Shown: positions 25,821-34,229 of the stretch, piece by piece
How positions within the stretch are numbered: position 1 is the stretch's first letter
Layout of the letters: every line of letters begins with the position of its first letter
Source of the DNA: JAWLCQ01 sp041687095
GTDB lineage: Bacteria > Planctomycetota > Phycisphaerae > SM23-33
Assembly: GCA_041687095.1 (NCBI GenBank)
Contig: JAWLCQ010000033.1
Span: 1 to 36,106, forward strand
Direction of reading: 5' to 3'
Length of the DNA stretch: 36,106 nucleotides
Made by a program: the position numbers and the translations under genes
The notes under the pieces: model-generated
Database searches by the model: none
The model's input: the letters and a program-made list of their open reading frames with translations, nothing else
Told to the model about the DNA's origin: nothing

Positions 25821-26954
25821 TCACTCGGCGTATTCACTGCTCACGCAGCAGCCGCGGGCGTCGAAGAGGTTGAGGTAGAACGCCTTGGCATCGCGGGGGA
25901 GGACGGCGTCGGCGCGGGCGGGGGCGGGGTTGAGGGCGGCGGGGAGGATCTCCCAGGCGCGGTCGGGCCCCTCGCCCTCGTCGCGGGTGAAATTGAGTTC
26001 CGCGCGGACGACGGGGACGGGCGAACGGTAAGCCACCCACGCCACGCGCCCCTCCACGCCCTGACCGGTCACGCGCGGCAGCGGGGTCCCGCCACGGAAG
26101 AGGCTGTCGGCGAAGACGAGCGTCTCCTCGTGGTTCTCCCCCGCCGGACCGTGCCCGTGCGGCATGCGGACGCGGATGGACAGCGTCCGCTCCCCCACCG
26201 CCGTGCGGTACGACTCGCGGTGCGGGCGCATCCAGTAGGCGAAGTCGTTCGTCCCATTGAGCCACAGCATGGGCAGGCGGGCGTTGGGCAGGTACACCGA
26301 TGGGTCCCACAGCGAGAACCACTTCCGGGCCTTCTCCGACCCCATCGTCTCGAACTGCGGGCTCCACGCGGAGTGCGCGCCCAGGAACCCACAGCCATAC
26401 ACCGGAGCGGCGAAGCGGAAGCGGTCATCCACCCCCGCCGTGATGCACGTGAGGTATCCGCCCCACGACACCCCCGTCACGCCGATACGCGCCTCGTCCA
26501 CCTCCGGGAGCGACCGGAGCAGGGAGTGCCCGCGCAGGGCGGCCGCGATGGCGTGGTACGTCCACTGGTCCTCGATGGGCTCATCGATCTGCCCGAACCC
26601 GCCCCACCCGGGCGGCCCGCCGAGGTCGTGCCGCGGACGGCCGCTATGGTCGCCCCCGAACGTGCAGCCGCACGTGTCCATGGAGATGGCCGCGTACCCG
26701 CGCGAGGTCCACAGGCGGACCCAGTTCGCGAAGGCCGTCCCGCCCCCGCCGTGGAGAAGGACCATGCCCGGGACCCTGGTCCCGGGGGGCACGTCGGGGA
26801 GCCCGACGTACGCGAAGACCCGCGTCTCCTTCCCCCGCCAGGCCGCGCCCTCGTAGAACAGCGCCCGCACGCCGTCGGCCTCGAACCCCGGAGCGTCCCA
26901 GGTGCGGGGGGGCGTGGAGAGGTCGGTCAGGTTCCAGGGAATCATGGCGTTCAT
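25821..26954 (-). CDS. Alpha/beta hydrolase, acetyl-xylan-esterase/dienelactone-hydrolase-like
   Basis: 377 residues. VPGMVLLHGGGG gives the oxyanion hole, the nucleophile is Ser163 in GVSWGGY, and NGTNDFAYWM and MPHGHGPAGE supply the likely acid and base. No signal peptide is seen, so it is probably cytoplasmic. The central domain resembles bacterial AXE1/Abhydrolase_7 esterases for acylated carbohydrates, and it ends in a C-terminal beta-rich part. The substrate is unproven. The start at 26954 is supported by AAGGA 6 bp upstream; the second Met is at 26945. Confidence 0.8.
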   Translation of the reverse strand: MNAMIPWNLTDLSTPPRTWDAPGFEADGVRALFYEGAAWRGKETRVFAYVGLPDVPPGTRVPGMVLLHGGGGTAFANWVRLWTSRGYAAISMDTCGCTFGGDHSGRPRHDLGGPPGWGGFGQIDEPIEDQWTYHAIAAALRGHSLLRSLPEVDEARIGVTGVSWGGYLTCITAGVDDRFRFAAPVYGCGFLGAHSAWSPQFETMGSEKARKWFSLWDPSVYLPNARLPMLWLNGTNDFAYWMRPHRESYRTAVGERTLSIRVRMPHGHGPAGENHEETLVFADSLFRGGTPLPRVTGQGVEGRVAWVAYRSPVPVVRAELNFTRDEGEGPDRAWEILPAALNPAPARADAVLPRDAKAFYLNLFDARGCCVSSEYAE

Positions 26955-27000
26955 AGGCGTCCTTTCCTCGCCTGGTCTCCGGTGCGAACCCGCAAGGGGA

Positions 27001-27031
27001 GAGGTTATAGGTTAGAGGTTAGAGGTTAGAG
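27001..27031. repeat. Heptamer array (GAGGTTA)n
   Basis: 4.4 units of GAGGTTA, one with TAGGTTA, lie just upstream of the hydrolase start. They are largely complementary to the CTCTCAC array at 27091-27118, so the pair could form a long stem around a 59-bp loop. Confidence 0.8.
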
Positions 27032-27090
27032 TGTTTGCGCTGTGACCGTGGCAAACGTCTCAACCGCCCAACCAGGCCCGAGCACCTGCA

Positions 27091-27118
27091 CTCTCACCTC
27101 TCACCTCTCACCTCTACC
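27091..27118. repeat. Heptamer array (CTCTCAC)n overlapping the dapB stop
   Basis: Three CTCTCAC units and one CTCTACC. The dapB stop codon (27114-27116 on the minus strand) lies inside the last unit, so the array has grown up to the very end of the gene. The same motif recurs at 35483-35573. Confidence 0.8.
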
Positions 27119-27914
27119 CTTCTTTCCCGAGCCCTAGCACGTCCTGCATGTCGTACAGCCCGGGGGGCTTGTCCATGATCCACTGGGCGGCCCGCAGGGC
27201 CCCGTGGACGAAGTTGTCGCGGGTATGAGCGGAGTGGGAGAACGTCAGCGTCTCGCCCAGGTTCCCGAAGTACACCGAGTGCTCCCCCACCGTGTCGCCC
27301 ACGCGGAGCGCGTGCATGCCGATCTCGCCGCTCTTCCGCGGGCACTGGCCCCCGCGGCCCAGCGTGGCGACCTCGCCGTACTCCCGCCCCGTCGCTTCGC
27401 AGATGGACTTGGCGAGCATGATGGCCGTCCCGCTGGGGGCGTCCTTCTTGAAGCGGTGATGGGTCTCGGAGATCTCGACGTCGTAGTCCTCTCCCAGCGT
27501 GCGGGCGACGAGGGCGACGATCTTGACCAGCAGGTTGATGCCCATCGAGTAGTTCCCCGCCTTGACGATGGCGATGCGGGAGGCGGCGTCGGCGATGGCG
27601 GCTTCGTGGGAGGGGGTCAGGCCCGTCGTGCCGATGACCATCCGCGCCCCGTGCTCGCGGCAGACCTCGACCCAGTGCGACGTGCCCTCGGGCAGGGAGA
27701 AGTCGATGAGGACGTCGGGGGTGTCCTGCAGTTCGACGGTCACGGGGACCCCGAAGGTCCCCACGCCCGCCAGGTCGCCCACGTCGCGCCCCAGCAGGTC
27801 ATGCCCAGGGCCCTCCAGGGCGGATACGATGTCGAACTGCTCGCTTTCGATGGCAAGGGCGGCGATGCGCCGGCCCATCCGTCCGGCGGCGCCGGTGATG
27901 GCGATTCTCGTCAT
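27114..27914 (-). CDS. dapB: 4-hydroxy-tetrahydrodipicolinate reductase
   Basis: DapB reduces the dihydrodipicolinate precursor with NAD(P)H in the lysine/DAP pathway. All family marks are present in 266 residues: the dinucleotide motif GAAGRMGRR (8-16), VIGTTGL (93-99), the substrate-binding motif THHRFKKDAPSGTA (151-164) with catalytic His152/153 and Lys157, and FSHSAHTRDNFVHGA near the end. GAGGAG precedes ATG 27914. The gene downstream (25821) is separated by repeat arrays, so it is probably a separate transcript. Confidence 0.95.
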   Translation of the reverse strand: MTRIAITGAAGRMGRRIAALAIESEQFDIVSALEGPGHDLLGRDVGDLAGVGTFGVPVTVELQDTPDVLIDFSLPEGTSHWVEVCREHGARMVIGTTGLTPSHEAAIADAASRIAIVKAGNYSMGINLLVKIVALVARTLGEDYDVEISETHHRFKKDAPSGTAIMLAKSICEATGREYGEVATLGRGGQCPRKSGEIGMHALRVGDTVGEHSVYFGNLGETLTFSHSAHTRDNFVHGALRAAQWIMDKPPGLYDMQDVLGLGKEG

Positions 27915-27998
27915 GGGTCGTCAGCTCCTCAGGTTCGTGTGTCCAGCGTGAAGAGATACCCGCTCGGGGGGCCGCTGGCAAGGCAACGCGTGAGGAAC

Positions 27999-29111
27999 TC
28001 AGAACTGCCCGAGGTCGTGCTCGACGAGGCACTTGCGGAGGAGGAGGTAGCGGCGGCCCTTGTACTGGGTGACTTCCCCCGTGATTCGCCAGCGGAGCCC
28101 CGGGGCGCCGGCCTTCTGCTCGGGCTCGACGAGCAGGTGGTTCGGCAGCAGGCGCATGGGCTGCTCCTGGAGGGTGTTGTCGGCCTCGAAGCGGGCGACG
28201 GCCCAGCCGGCGCCTTCCTCGCGGACGACGCGGACGACGCGGTCGACGACCATCTGCCCGGGCTTGGCCTGGAGCGACCGGCGGGGCGCGGGGGCGACGG
28301 ACGGGGCGGGGGCGACGGGGGCGGGCACGCTCTCCCCGGCGACGAGGGTCTGCTCGAGGCGGTCGGCGCGCATGATCTCCAGCAGCTCGGCGGCTGCGTC
28401 TTCGACGGAGAATTCGGTGGGCGCCGTCCCCTCACTCCCGGGGTCGGGTGCGGGGCTGCCGGGATCGGGCGGGGAGTCGGGCGCCCCGGCGGGATCGGGG
28501 GCATTCGCGGGGGGCGCCTCGCTCGGGACCGGCGCGGACGGGGTGTGGGTCACGGGGGCTGCGGGGTTCTCGGGGGGGGCGGGCGGAGCGTTGTCGTCGG
28601 GATCGTAGCTCAGCTTCTGCAGCAGCAGGAAGTTCTTGCCCCGGTATTCGGTGGTGTCGCCCGTGACGCGGAAGACGCCCTGCTGCTGCTTCGTGGGCAG
28701 CTTCTCGAACTCCTCGAGCAGCCCGTTGGGCAGCAGGATGCGGTGGGGGTTGCGCGGCCCCGCCGTCCCGTCGGGCTCGCCCAGCAGTTCGATGGCGAAC
28801 CACCCCCCGGACAGGCGGGCGATGGTGGCGCGGCGATGGACGATCTGCGAGCCCGGGGGCGAGGGCTTGGGGGGCGGGGGCTTGGGAAGCCCCGCATCGC
28901 CCTCGGGGGCGATGATCGGCACGTCGGGCCGCAGCAAGCCCATGCCCTCCAGCGGCGTCTTGCGGACGTAGGGGTCCCCGCCCGCCGAACCGGCCCCCAG
29001 CGGGTGGGAGCGGGAGCCCTCCTGCGCGGGGGCAAAGGGAGAGTGGGCGATGCAGGCCCCCAGCACGGCCAGGAGCACGAGCGTCGGAATGTTTCGGCGG
29101 TATCGCGTCAT
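27999..29111 (-). CDS. Secreted or lipoprotein-like protein with duplicated domain
   Basis: 370 residues. A short basic N-terminus and hydrophobic stretch end in LGAC (17-20), a plausible lipobox with Cys20; otherwise it is a cleaved signal peptide. Two homologous ~80-residue domains (about 88-170 and 287-368) share RxLLPNxLL, a VTGxxTxYxGxxxLLL core and a final charged strand, and a Pro/Ala-rich linker (170-285) joins them. The fold looks small and beta-rich. I do not know the function; similar proteins seem confined to planctomycetes. dapB follows 84 bp downstream. Confidence 0.7.
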   Translation of the reverse strand: MTRYRRNIPTLVLLAVLGACIAHSPFAPAQEGSRSHPLGAGSAGGDPYVRKTPLEGMGLLRPDVPIIAPEGDAGLPKPPPPKPSPPGSQIVHRRATIARLSGGWFAIELLGEPDGTAGPRNPHRILLPNGLLEEFEKLPTKQQQGVFRVTGDTTEYRGKNFLLLQKLSYDPDDNAPPAPPENPAAPVTHTPSAPVPSEAPPANAPDPAGAPDSPPDPGSPAPDPGSEGTAPTEFSVEDAAAELLEIMRADRLEQTLVAGESVPAPVAPAPSVAPAPRRSLQAKPGQMVVDRVVRVVREEGAGWAVARFEADNTLQEQPMRLLPNHLLVEPEQKAGAPGLRWRITGEVTQYKGRRYLLLRKCLVEHDLGQF

Positions 29112-29169
29112 GTCGTTGCCCCCGATTGTACGCGGAGCACCGCGGGCGGTTCAATTGCGATGGGAACCT

Positions 29170-29198
29170 TTGTCAACTCCGAGCGTCCGCGATATAGT
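29170..29198 (+). promoter_or_regulatory. Promoter of the ebo cluster
   Basis: TTGTCA (29170-29175) and TATAGT (29193-29198) with a 17-bp spacer, 30 bp before the eboB start. This is one of the best sigma-70-like promoters in the window. The ribosome-binding site GGAAGGA follows at 29218-29224. Confidence 0.65.
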
Positions 29199-29228
29199 AA
29201 GCCTCTGCCCCCACTACGGAAGGACGCC

Positions 29229-30065
29229 ATGATCATCATCGAGCCGCACATCCACATGTACTCCCGCACCACCGACGACTACCAGGCCATGTACGCCGCC
29301 GGCATCCGCGCCTGTGTCGAGCCGTCCTTCTGGCTCGGGGCCAACCGCCGCCACGCCGGGACCTTCTTCGACTACTTCCGCCTTATCCTCGACTTCGAGA
29401 CCGTCCGCGGGCGCAGGTTCGGGGTGGACCACTTCGCGGCCGTCTCCGTCAATCCCAAGGAGGCCGAGGACCCCAAGCTCGTCGACGAGGTCCTGGAGGG
29501 CATGGGCGAGTACCTCGACCACGACCGCTGCGTCGCCGTGGGCGAGATCGGCTTCAACAACATCACGCCCAACGAGGAGCGGGCCTTCGTCCGCCAGTTG
29601 CACATGGCCCGCGAGCGCAAGCTCCCCGTCATCGTCCACACGCCCCACGTGGACAAGCTCCGCGGAACGCAGCGGATCGCCGACATCCTCGCCGCCGAGT
29701 CGATGGACCCCGACATGATCCTCATCGACCACAACACCGAGGAGACGATGGCCGTCAGCCGCGCCACCGGCTGCTGGTGCGGGATGACCGTCTACCCCAT
29801 CAGCAAGCTCACGCCCCAGCGCGTCTCGGACCTCATCCGCGAGTATGGCTCGGAGCGGATGATGGTGAACGGGTCGGCCGACTGGGGCATCAGCGATCCG
29901 CTGTCGCTGGTGAAGGTGGTGGACTACATGCGGGATGACGCCCACGACGACGTGACAATTCAGCGGATCGTGAAGGACAACGCACTGGCGTTCTACTCGC
30001 AGAGCCCGCGCTTCCAGCCCGAACTGGACCTCCGGCCCGTGGACCCGAGACAGTTCCAGCGGTGA
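29229..30065 (+). CDS. eboB: TatD-family metal-dependent hydrolase, EboB
   Basis: 278 residues. The metal-binding set of TatD-type amidohydrolases is present: His7 and His9 (PHIH), Glu106 (GEIGFNN), His137 and His140 (VHTPH), His168 (DHNTEE) and Asp218 (SADWG). EboB proteins are shorter variants without nuclease evidence; their role in the ebo pathway is unknown. It is the first gene of the cluster, directly behind the 29170 promoter, with eboC 39 bp downstream. Assignment to eboB rests mainly on the neighbours (UbiA, DHQS-like, EboE-like), since TatD proteins are common. Confidence 0.85.
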   Translation: MIIIEPHIHMYSRTTDDYQAMYAAGIRACVEPSFWLGANRRHAGTFFDYFRLILDFETVRGRRFGVDHFAAVSVNPKEAEDPKLVDEVLEGMGEYLDHDRCVAVGEIGFNNITPNEERAFVRQLHMARERKLPVIVHTPHVDKLRGTQRIADILAAESMDPDMILIDHNTEETMAVSRATGCWCGMTVYPISKLTPQRVSDLIREYGSERMMVNGSADWGISDPLSLVKVVDYMRDDAHDDVTIQRIVKDNALAFYSQSPRFQPELDLRPVDPRQFQR

Positions 30066-30104
30066 GAGAAGACCGGAACGTTATGATGGGTATGCAGAGG
30101 GCGT

Positions 30105-31289
30105 ATGGCAGGGAAGCACCGTAAACCGAGCGATGACTGGATGGAGCCCGGGATCCTGGCCTTCGGCCGCCGGGGGCGGAACTCGTCGCGCAAGCCCCTG
30201 CCCATCCTTCGCCCCCCCCCTGCCAAGCCCAAGGACGGGACCCCGCCCAAGCGCCAAACGCCCGCCCCCGTCCCCCCCTCCGACGTCGAGCCACCCGAGG
30301 TCCCCCCCACTCCCGCCGCCCCCCCCGAAGGGGGCAGCAACCGCCCCTCCCTCCATGCGTGGCTGCAGCTTCTCCGCGCCCCTAACCTCCTCACCGTCCC
30401 AGGCGACCCCATTGCGGGATTCGCCTTGGCGGCGTTCCCGCTGGCGGCGGGGGCATTCTCCTGGCGGCTGGTCCCGGCCGCCATCGCTGCGCTGCTGTTC
30501 TACATGGCGGGCCTGGTCCATAACGACCTGTGCGATCTGGAGGAGGACCGACGGGACCGCCCCAACCGCCCGCTGCCCAGCGGCCGCGTGAGGCTGCGCT
30601 CCGCCCAGGTCGCCGCCGTCGCCTTCTTCGCCGCCGCCCTGCTCTCCGCCGCCCTCGCCGGACCCCACGCTTTGGCGGTGGCGGCGGTGCTGCTGATGGC
30701 CGTCATCGCTTACAACACCGCGCTCAAGCACATCCGCATCGCGGGCCCCCTGGCCATGGGGCTCTGCCGCGGTCTGAGCCTCTTGCTCGGGGCGGCCGTC
30801 TGGGGCCTGGCGGGCCTGACCGCCCCGCTGGCGGTGGCGTCAGGTGGGCTGCTGCTGGCGTACATCGCCACCGTCACGTGGCTCGCCGCGGGCGAAACGC
30901 GGGTGGAGCGCTTCGGTCCGCGGGCGGGCGTGCCCGTGGTCGTCTTCCAGGTCTGGGTGCTCGTGCTGGGCCTCCTCACCGCCAACCCCGCCCTCGCCAT
31001 CGCCGTCCTCGCCCTCCTGCCGCTGCTGTTCGGCGTGCCCGGGGCGGATGGAGTGCTGAGGCACATGAGGCCGACGGCCCCGCCGCCTCGCAGCGCCCCG
31101 GCCCTGATCGGCCGCTTCATCCGCTTCCTGCTGCCCATCCAGGCGTGGCTGGTCTTCTCCGCCCTCCCCCCCGCGACCACCCTGGACGTGACGGCGCTGC
31201 TGGCGAACCCCTGGGGGTGGACAGCGATTGGACTGCTTGCGCTTTGGCCGATCAGCGCGATCCTATCAAAGTGGTTCTACTCGAGCTGA
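30105..31289 (+). CDS. eboC: UbiA-family prenyltransferase, EboC
   Basis: 394 residues. The UbiA core starts near residue 80 with LRAPNLLTVPGDPIAG. The first Asp-rich motif is HNDLCDLEEDRRDRPNRPL (Asp141, Asp144, Asp148), expected to bind Mg-prenyl-diphosphate; about nine TM helices follow. UbiA proteins attach a prenyl chain to an acceptor inside the membrane, and in the ebo pathway this may make the metabolite lipid-anchored. A proline-rich, hydrophilic N-terminal extension of about 80 residues is unusual. ATG 30105 has AGAGG just upstream; other nearby ATGs are out of frame. Confidence 0.88.
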   Translation: MAGKHRKPSDDWMEPGILAFGRRGRNSSRKPLPILRPPPAKPKDGTPPKRQTPAPVPPSDVEPPEVPPTPAAPPEGGSNRPSLHAWLQLLRAPNLLTVPGDPIAGFALAAFPLAAGAFSWRLVPAAIAALLFYMAGLVHNDLCDLEEDRRDRPNRPLPSGRVRLRSAQVAAVAFFAAALLSAALAGPHALAVAAVLLMAVIAYNTALKHIRIAGPLAMGLCRGLSLLLGAAVWGLAGLTAPLAVASGGLLLAYIATVTWLAAGETRVERFGPRAGVPVVVFQVWVLVLGLLTANPALAIAVLALLPLLFGVPGADGVLRHMRPTAPPPRSAPALIGRFIRFLLPIQAWLVFSALPPATTLDVTALLANPWGWTAIGLLALWPISAILSKWFYSS

Positions 31290-31299
31290 GGCTCCCTCT

Positions 31300-31330
31300 T
31301 CATCTGCGTTCATCGGCGTCCATCCCTGCT
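31300..31330. repeat. Dispersed repeat (minus orientation) in the eboC-eboF gap
   Basis: The reverse complement of about 31303-31325 reads GGATGGACGCCGATGAACG and continues with CAGATG, matching GGGATGGACACAGACGAACG at 35452-35471 with few differences. It is a short interspersed repeat in the 91-bp gap between eboC and eboF. The rest of the gap holds only the ribosome-binding site. Confidence 0.5.
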
Positions 31331-31380
31331 TCCCTTTCGGAACCCAGGCAAGGGCTTGCCCTCCGTGGTAGGATGAGTCC

Positions 31381-32724
31381 ATGGACCGCAAACTCCTCAT
31401 CGTCCAGGTCGCCGCCCTCTCCGCGGACTTCCCGTGGCGGACGCTGCCGCTGCGCCCCGCCCGTAGCGTCTTTCCCGCGGTGACGTGCCCGGTGCAGGCC
31501 TCCTTCCGCACCGCGAGTGCGCCGCGCGCGCACGGGGTGGTCGGCAATGGGTGGCTGTTCCGCGACCTCACGAAGATCCTCTTCTGGGAGCAGTCGGCGA
31601 ACCTCGTCGCGGGGGGGCGGATCTGGGACGACTTCCGCGCGAAGGGCGGGACCGTGGGGATGCTCTTCTGGCAGCAGTCGCTGGGCGAGCCGGTGGACCT
31701 GCTGCTCTCCCCCGCCCCCATCCACAAGCACCACGGGGGCATGATCCAGGACTGCTACTCCTCCCCGCCGGGACTCTACGCCAAACTCTGCCGGGCCGTC
31801 GGTTCGCGGTTCAACCTCATGCACTACTGGGGCCCGCTGGCGTCGGCGAGGGTGGGCGAGTGGATCGCCTCCGCCACCGCCGCCCTGCTCCGCGACCGCG
31901 GCCTCGCCCCCGACCTGCTGCTGACGTACCTGCCCTCGCTGGACTACGACCTGCAGCGCTATGGCCCTCGCTCGCCCCGATGCGCCAAGGCCATCCAAGC
32001 CACCGCCGCCCAACTCGACACCCTCCACGCCGCCGCCCGCGAGGCGGGCTATGAGCTGCTGGTCTTCGGGGACTACGCGATGGGCGAGGTGACGGGCGGG
32101 CCCGTCTACCCCAACCGCGCCCTGCGGGAGGCGGGCCTGCTGAAGACCCGCCAGGTCAAGGACATGCTGTACCCCGACCTCTACGCGTCGGACGCCTTCG
32201 CGCTGTGCGACCATGAGATCGCCCACGTGTACCTGCGCAACCCCGACGTGCGGGAGCGCACTCGCGAGGTGCTGGCGGGATTGGACGGGGTCGAAAGTGC
32301 GATGGAACGCGACGAGACGACCATCCGCAGCCCGCAATCCGCAATCCGCGATTCCGCCTCCGCGGCGGGCGAGCCGCCGCGCACGCAATCCGCCCTCGGG
32401 ATCGGCCACCCCCGCAGCGGAGAACTGGTCCTGATCGCCCGCGAGGGCCAGTGGTTCGCCTACCCCTGGTGGAGCGAGGCGTCCCAGGAGCCCGACTACG
32501 CCCGCCACGTGGACATCCACAACAAGCCCGGGTACGACCCGTGCGAGCTGTTCTTCGGCTTCCCGCCGATGAGCGTCTCCCGCAACGCGGACCGCATCCG
32601 CGGGTCGCACGGGCGCGTGGGCCCGGGGCGCGACGTCGGGTGGGCGACGACGCTGGACCTGGACCGCGAGCCCAGGACGCTCCTGGAGATCGCGGAACTC
32701 GTGCGGGAGTGGCTGGCACGGTAA
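31381..32724 (+). CDS. eboF: Alkaline-phosphatase-superfamily protein, EboF
   Basis: 447 residues of the nucleotide pyrophosphatase/phosphodiesterase type. PAVTCPVQASFRTASAPRAHGVVGNG includes the likely Thr/Ser nucleophile, YLPSLDYDLQRYGP supplies metal-binding Asp, VFGDYAM an Asp, and HPRSGELV (His343) with DIHNKPGYDP the final metal ligands. In the ebo context it probably removes a phosphate or nucleotidyl group, perhaps after export. Residues ~313-338 are a repeat-derived insertion between the last helix and the HPRSGEL strand, and are not expected in the family. Start ATG 31381 has AGGATG upstream. Confidence 0.87.
   Translation: MDRKLLIVQVAALSADFPWRTLPLRPARSVFPAVTCPVQASFRTASAPRAHGVVGNGWLFRDLTKILFWEQSANLVAGGRIWDDFRAKGGTVGMLFWQQSLGEPVDLLLSPAPIHKHHGGMIQDCYSSPPGLYAKLCRAVGSRFNLMHYWGPLASARVGEWIASATAALLRDRGLAPDLLLTYLPSLDYDLQRYGPRSPRCAKAIQATAAQLDTLHAAAREAGYELLVFGDYAMGEVTGGPVYPNRALREAGLLKTRQVKDMLYPDLYASDAFALCDHEIAHVYLRNPDVRERTREVLAGLDGVESAMERDETTIRSPQSAIRDSASAAGEPPRTQSALGIGHPRSGELVLIAREGQWFAYPWWSEASQEPDYARHVDIHNKPGYDPCELFFGFPPMSVSRNADRIRGSHGRVGPGRDVGWATTLDLDREPRTLLEIAELVREWLAR
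32318..32396. repeat. Dispersed CCGCAATC repeat inserted in frame within eboF
   Basis: The motif CCGCAGCC-CGCAATCC-GCAATCC-GCGATTCC (32325-32356) and a further GCAATCC at 32395 translate to TIRSPQSAIRDSA and TQSALG, the typical peptide signature of short interspersed repeats in such genomes. The insertion keeps the reading frame and separates two conserved EboF segments. Confidence 0.6.
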
Positions 32725-32766
32725 GGCCGGTCTCCTCTCTCCCAAGCCCACCGACTGCGTCGGTGG

Positions 32767-32829
32767 GATGGATCCGATGGACAGGATGGACTCCATGGAC
32801 AGTATGGACGGTGTGGACGGTGTGGACTG
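32767..32829. repeat. Nonamer array, 7 x ~GATGGACNN
   Basis: Seven 9-nt units, ATGGAC or GTGGAC at the core (GATGGATCC, GATGGACAG, GATGGACTC, CATGGACAG, TATGGACGG, TGTGGACGG, TGTGGACTG). On the minus strand they would encode VHTVHTVH, a known repeat signature, but there is no gene on that strand. It lies in the 264-bp eboF-eboD gap. Confidence 0.75.
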
Positions 32830-32904
32830 GACCGACGGTGGGGATGCGCCCACCATTCTCCTTCTGTGAGATCTTCAAAGCTGTGCAACCCCCCTCTCAC
32901 CGCG

Positions 32905-32952
32905 CTGCTGCGTCTTTGCTTGGGGCCTTTGCGCGAGTCCTCTTCGCCCCTC
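32905..32952. repeat. Possible dispersed repeat upstream of eboD
   Basis: The stretch contains GCTGCGTCTTTGC and GGCCTTTGCGCGAGTCC, which resembles widespread interspersed repeats of the GCAAAGACGCAAAGG type read in reverse. It ends next to the -35 region of the eboD promoter. Assigned by resemblance only. Confidence 0.35.
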
Positions 32953-32979
32953 GCCACCGCCCCTTGGGTTCCTTATAAT
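32951..32979 (+). promoter_or_regulatory. Internal promoter for eboD-eboE
   Basis: A perfect -10 TATAAT (32974-32979) with a weak -35 TCGCCA (32951-32956) at 17 bp. Transcription would start near 32986, only about 3 nt before ATG 32989, so the mRNA would be leaderless or nearly so. Confidence 0.55.
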
Positions 32980-32988
32980 GTGAGCCGT

Positions 32989-34224
32989 ATGAAACCGAAC
33001 GACACCCAACCGACCGCCCTCCCCGACGCAGCCCCGCCACGCGCCGCCGACGCCCCAAGCGATGTTTTCCACCAGCGCATCGCGGTGGGCTTCGACTACC
33101 CCGTGCACTTCACCCGCGGGCTGTTCCGCGTGGACAACCCCCTGCTCGCCGACGTCCTCGATCGCCGCCGCGAGGGGCGGCGCCACCGGGCGCTGGTGTA
33201 CGTGGACTCGGGGCTGGCGGGGGCGAATCCGGACCTGCTGGGGCAGATCAAGGAGTACTTCCACGCCCGCCCTGACGCCCTCGAACTGGCCGCCCCCCCC
33301 ACCATCATCCCGGGCGGACCGCCCGCGAAACAGGGCTACGAACTCATCCGCGACGTGATGTGGACGATCGGCAACCTGCACCTCGACCGCCAGTCCTACG
33401 TCCTCGCCGTCGGGGGCGCCAGCGTGCTCGACGCCCTGGGCTTCGCGGCGAGCATCGTGCATCGCGGGCTGCGGTTCGTCCGCGTGCCCACCACCACGCT
33501 CGCCCAGAACGACGCGGGCGTGGGCGTGAAGAACGGGCTCGACGAGCACGGGGCGAAGAACTACCTCGGCACGTTCGCCCCGCCCTTCGCCGTCCTCAAT
33601 GACTTCGACTTCCTCCGCTCGCTCCCGCAGGAACACTGGATCGGCGGGATCGCCGAGGCCTTCAAGGTCGCCATCATCCGCGATGCGGACTTCCTCGACT
33701 TCCTCTGCCGCTACGCCCCCGCCCTGCGGAACCGCGACGAGTCCGCCATCGAATCCGCCGTCCGCCGCTGCGCCATCCTGCACCTCGAACACATCCGCGA
33801 CGGGGGCGATCCGTTCGAGTTCGGGTCCGCTCGGCCGCTCGATTTCGGCCACTGGGCGGGGCACCGCCTGGAGATCCTCTCGCAGCATGCCCTGTCGCAC
33901 GGGCAGGCGGTGAGCGTGGGCATCGCCCTGGACACCGAGTACGCCTTCCGCCGCGGGCTGATCCCCGAAACCGACCGCGACCGCATCCTCGACGCCCTCG
34001 ACGCCTGCGGGCTCCCGACGTACGACCCGCTGCTGGACCTCCGCACCCGCGAGGGAACGCTGGAGATCCTCCAGGGCCTGGAGGACTTCCGCGAGCACCT
34101 CGGGGGCGTGCTCACCGTCACGCTGCCCCACCCCGTCGGGCAGCGCGTCGAGGTGCATACCATGAACCCCGACCTCATCGCCGCCGCCGTCGCCGCCCTC
34201 AAACGCCGCACCCCCGCGAGGTAA
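32989..34224 (+). CDS. eboD: 3-dehydroquinate-synthase-like cyclase, EboD
   Basis: 411 residues of the dehydroquinate synthase / sugar-phosphate cyclase fold. VGGASVLDALGFAAS (141-155) binds NAD; PTTTLAQNDAGVGVKNG and KNYLGTFAPPFAVLND follow the family order. Probable metal ligands are Glu223 (GIAEAFK), His288 (FGHWAGH) and His304 (SHGQAVSVG). Sequence differences from AroB around the phosphate site suggest a different cyclic product, as in 2-epi-5-epi-valiolone synthase relatives. This is inferred. An ATG at 32989 with its own TATAAT box begins the gene; about 25 Pro/Ala-rich residues precede the domain. eboE follows after 5 bp. Confidence 0.9.
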   Translation: MKPNDTQPTALPDAAPPRAADAPSDVFHQRIAVGFDYPVHFTRGLFRVDNPLLADVLDRRREGRRHRALVYVDSGLAGANPDLLGQIKEYFHARPDALELAAPPTIIPGGPPAKQGYELIRDVMWTIGNLHLDRQSYVLAVGGASVLDALGFAASIVHRGLRFVRVPTTTLAQNDAGVGVKNGLDEHGAKNYLGTFAPPFAVLNDFDFLRSLPQEHWIGGIAEAFKVAIIRDADFLDFLCRYAPALRNRDESAIESAVRRCAILHLEHIRDGGDPFEFGSARPLDFGHWAGHRLEILSQHALSHGQAVSVGIALDTEYAFRRGLIPETDRDRILDALDACGLPTYDPLLDLRTREGTLEILQGLEDFREHLGGVLTVTLPHPVGQRVEVHTMNPDLIAAAVAALKRRTPAR

Positions 34225-34229
34225 CGCCC

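Noticed and set aside
27204..29228. Long plus-strand open frame ahead of eboB
   Set aside because: It is antisense to dapB and the lipoprotein-like gene. Only the part from ATG 29229 matches EboB and has a ribosome-binding site.
32725..32988. eboA or a small gene between eboF and eboD
   Set aside because: The 264-bp gap has only repeats and a promoter; no open frame shows an EboA-like helical protein.
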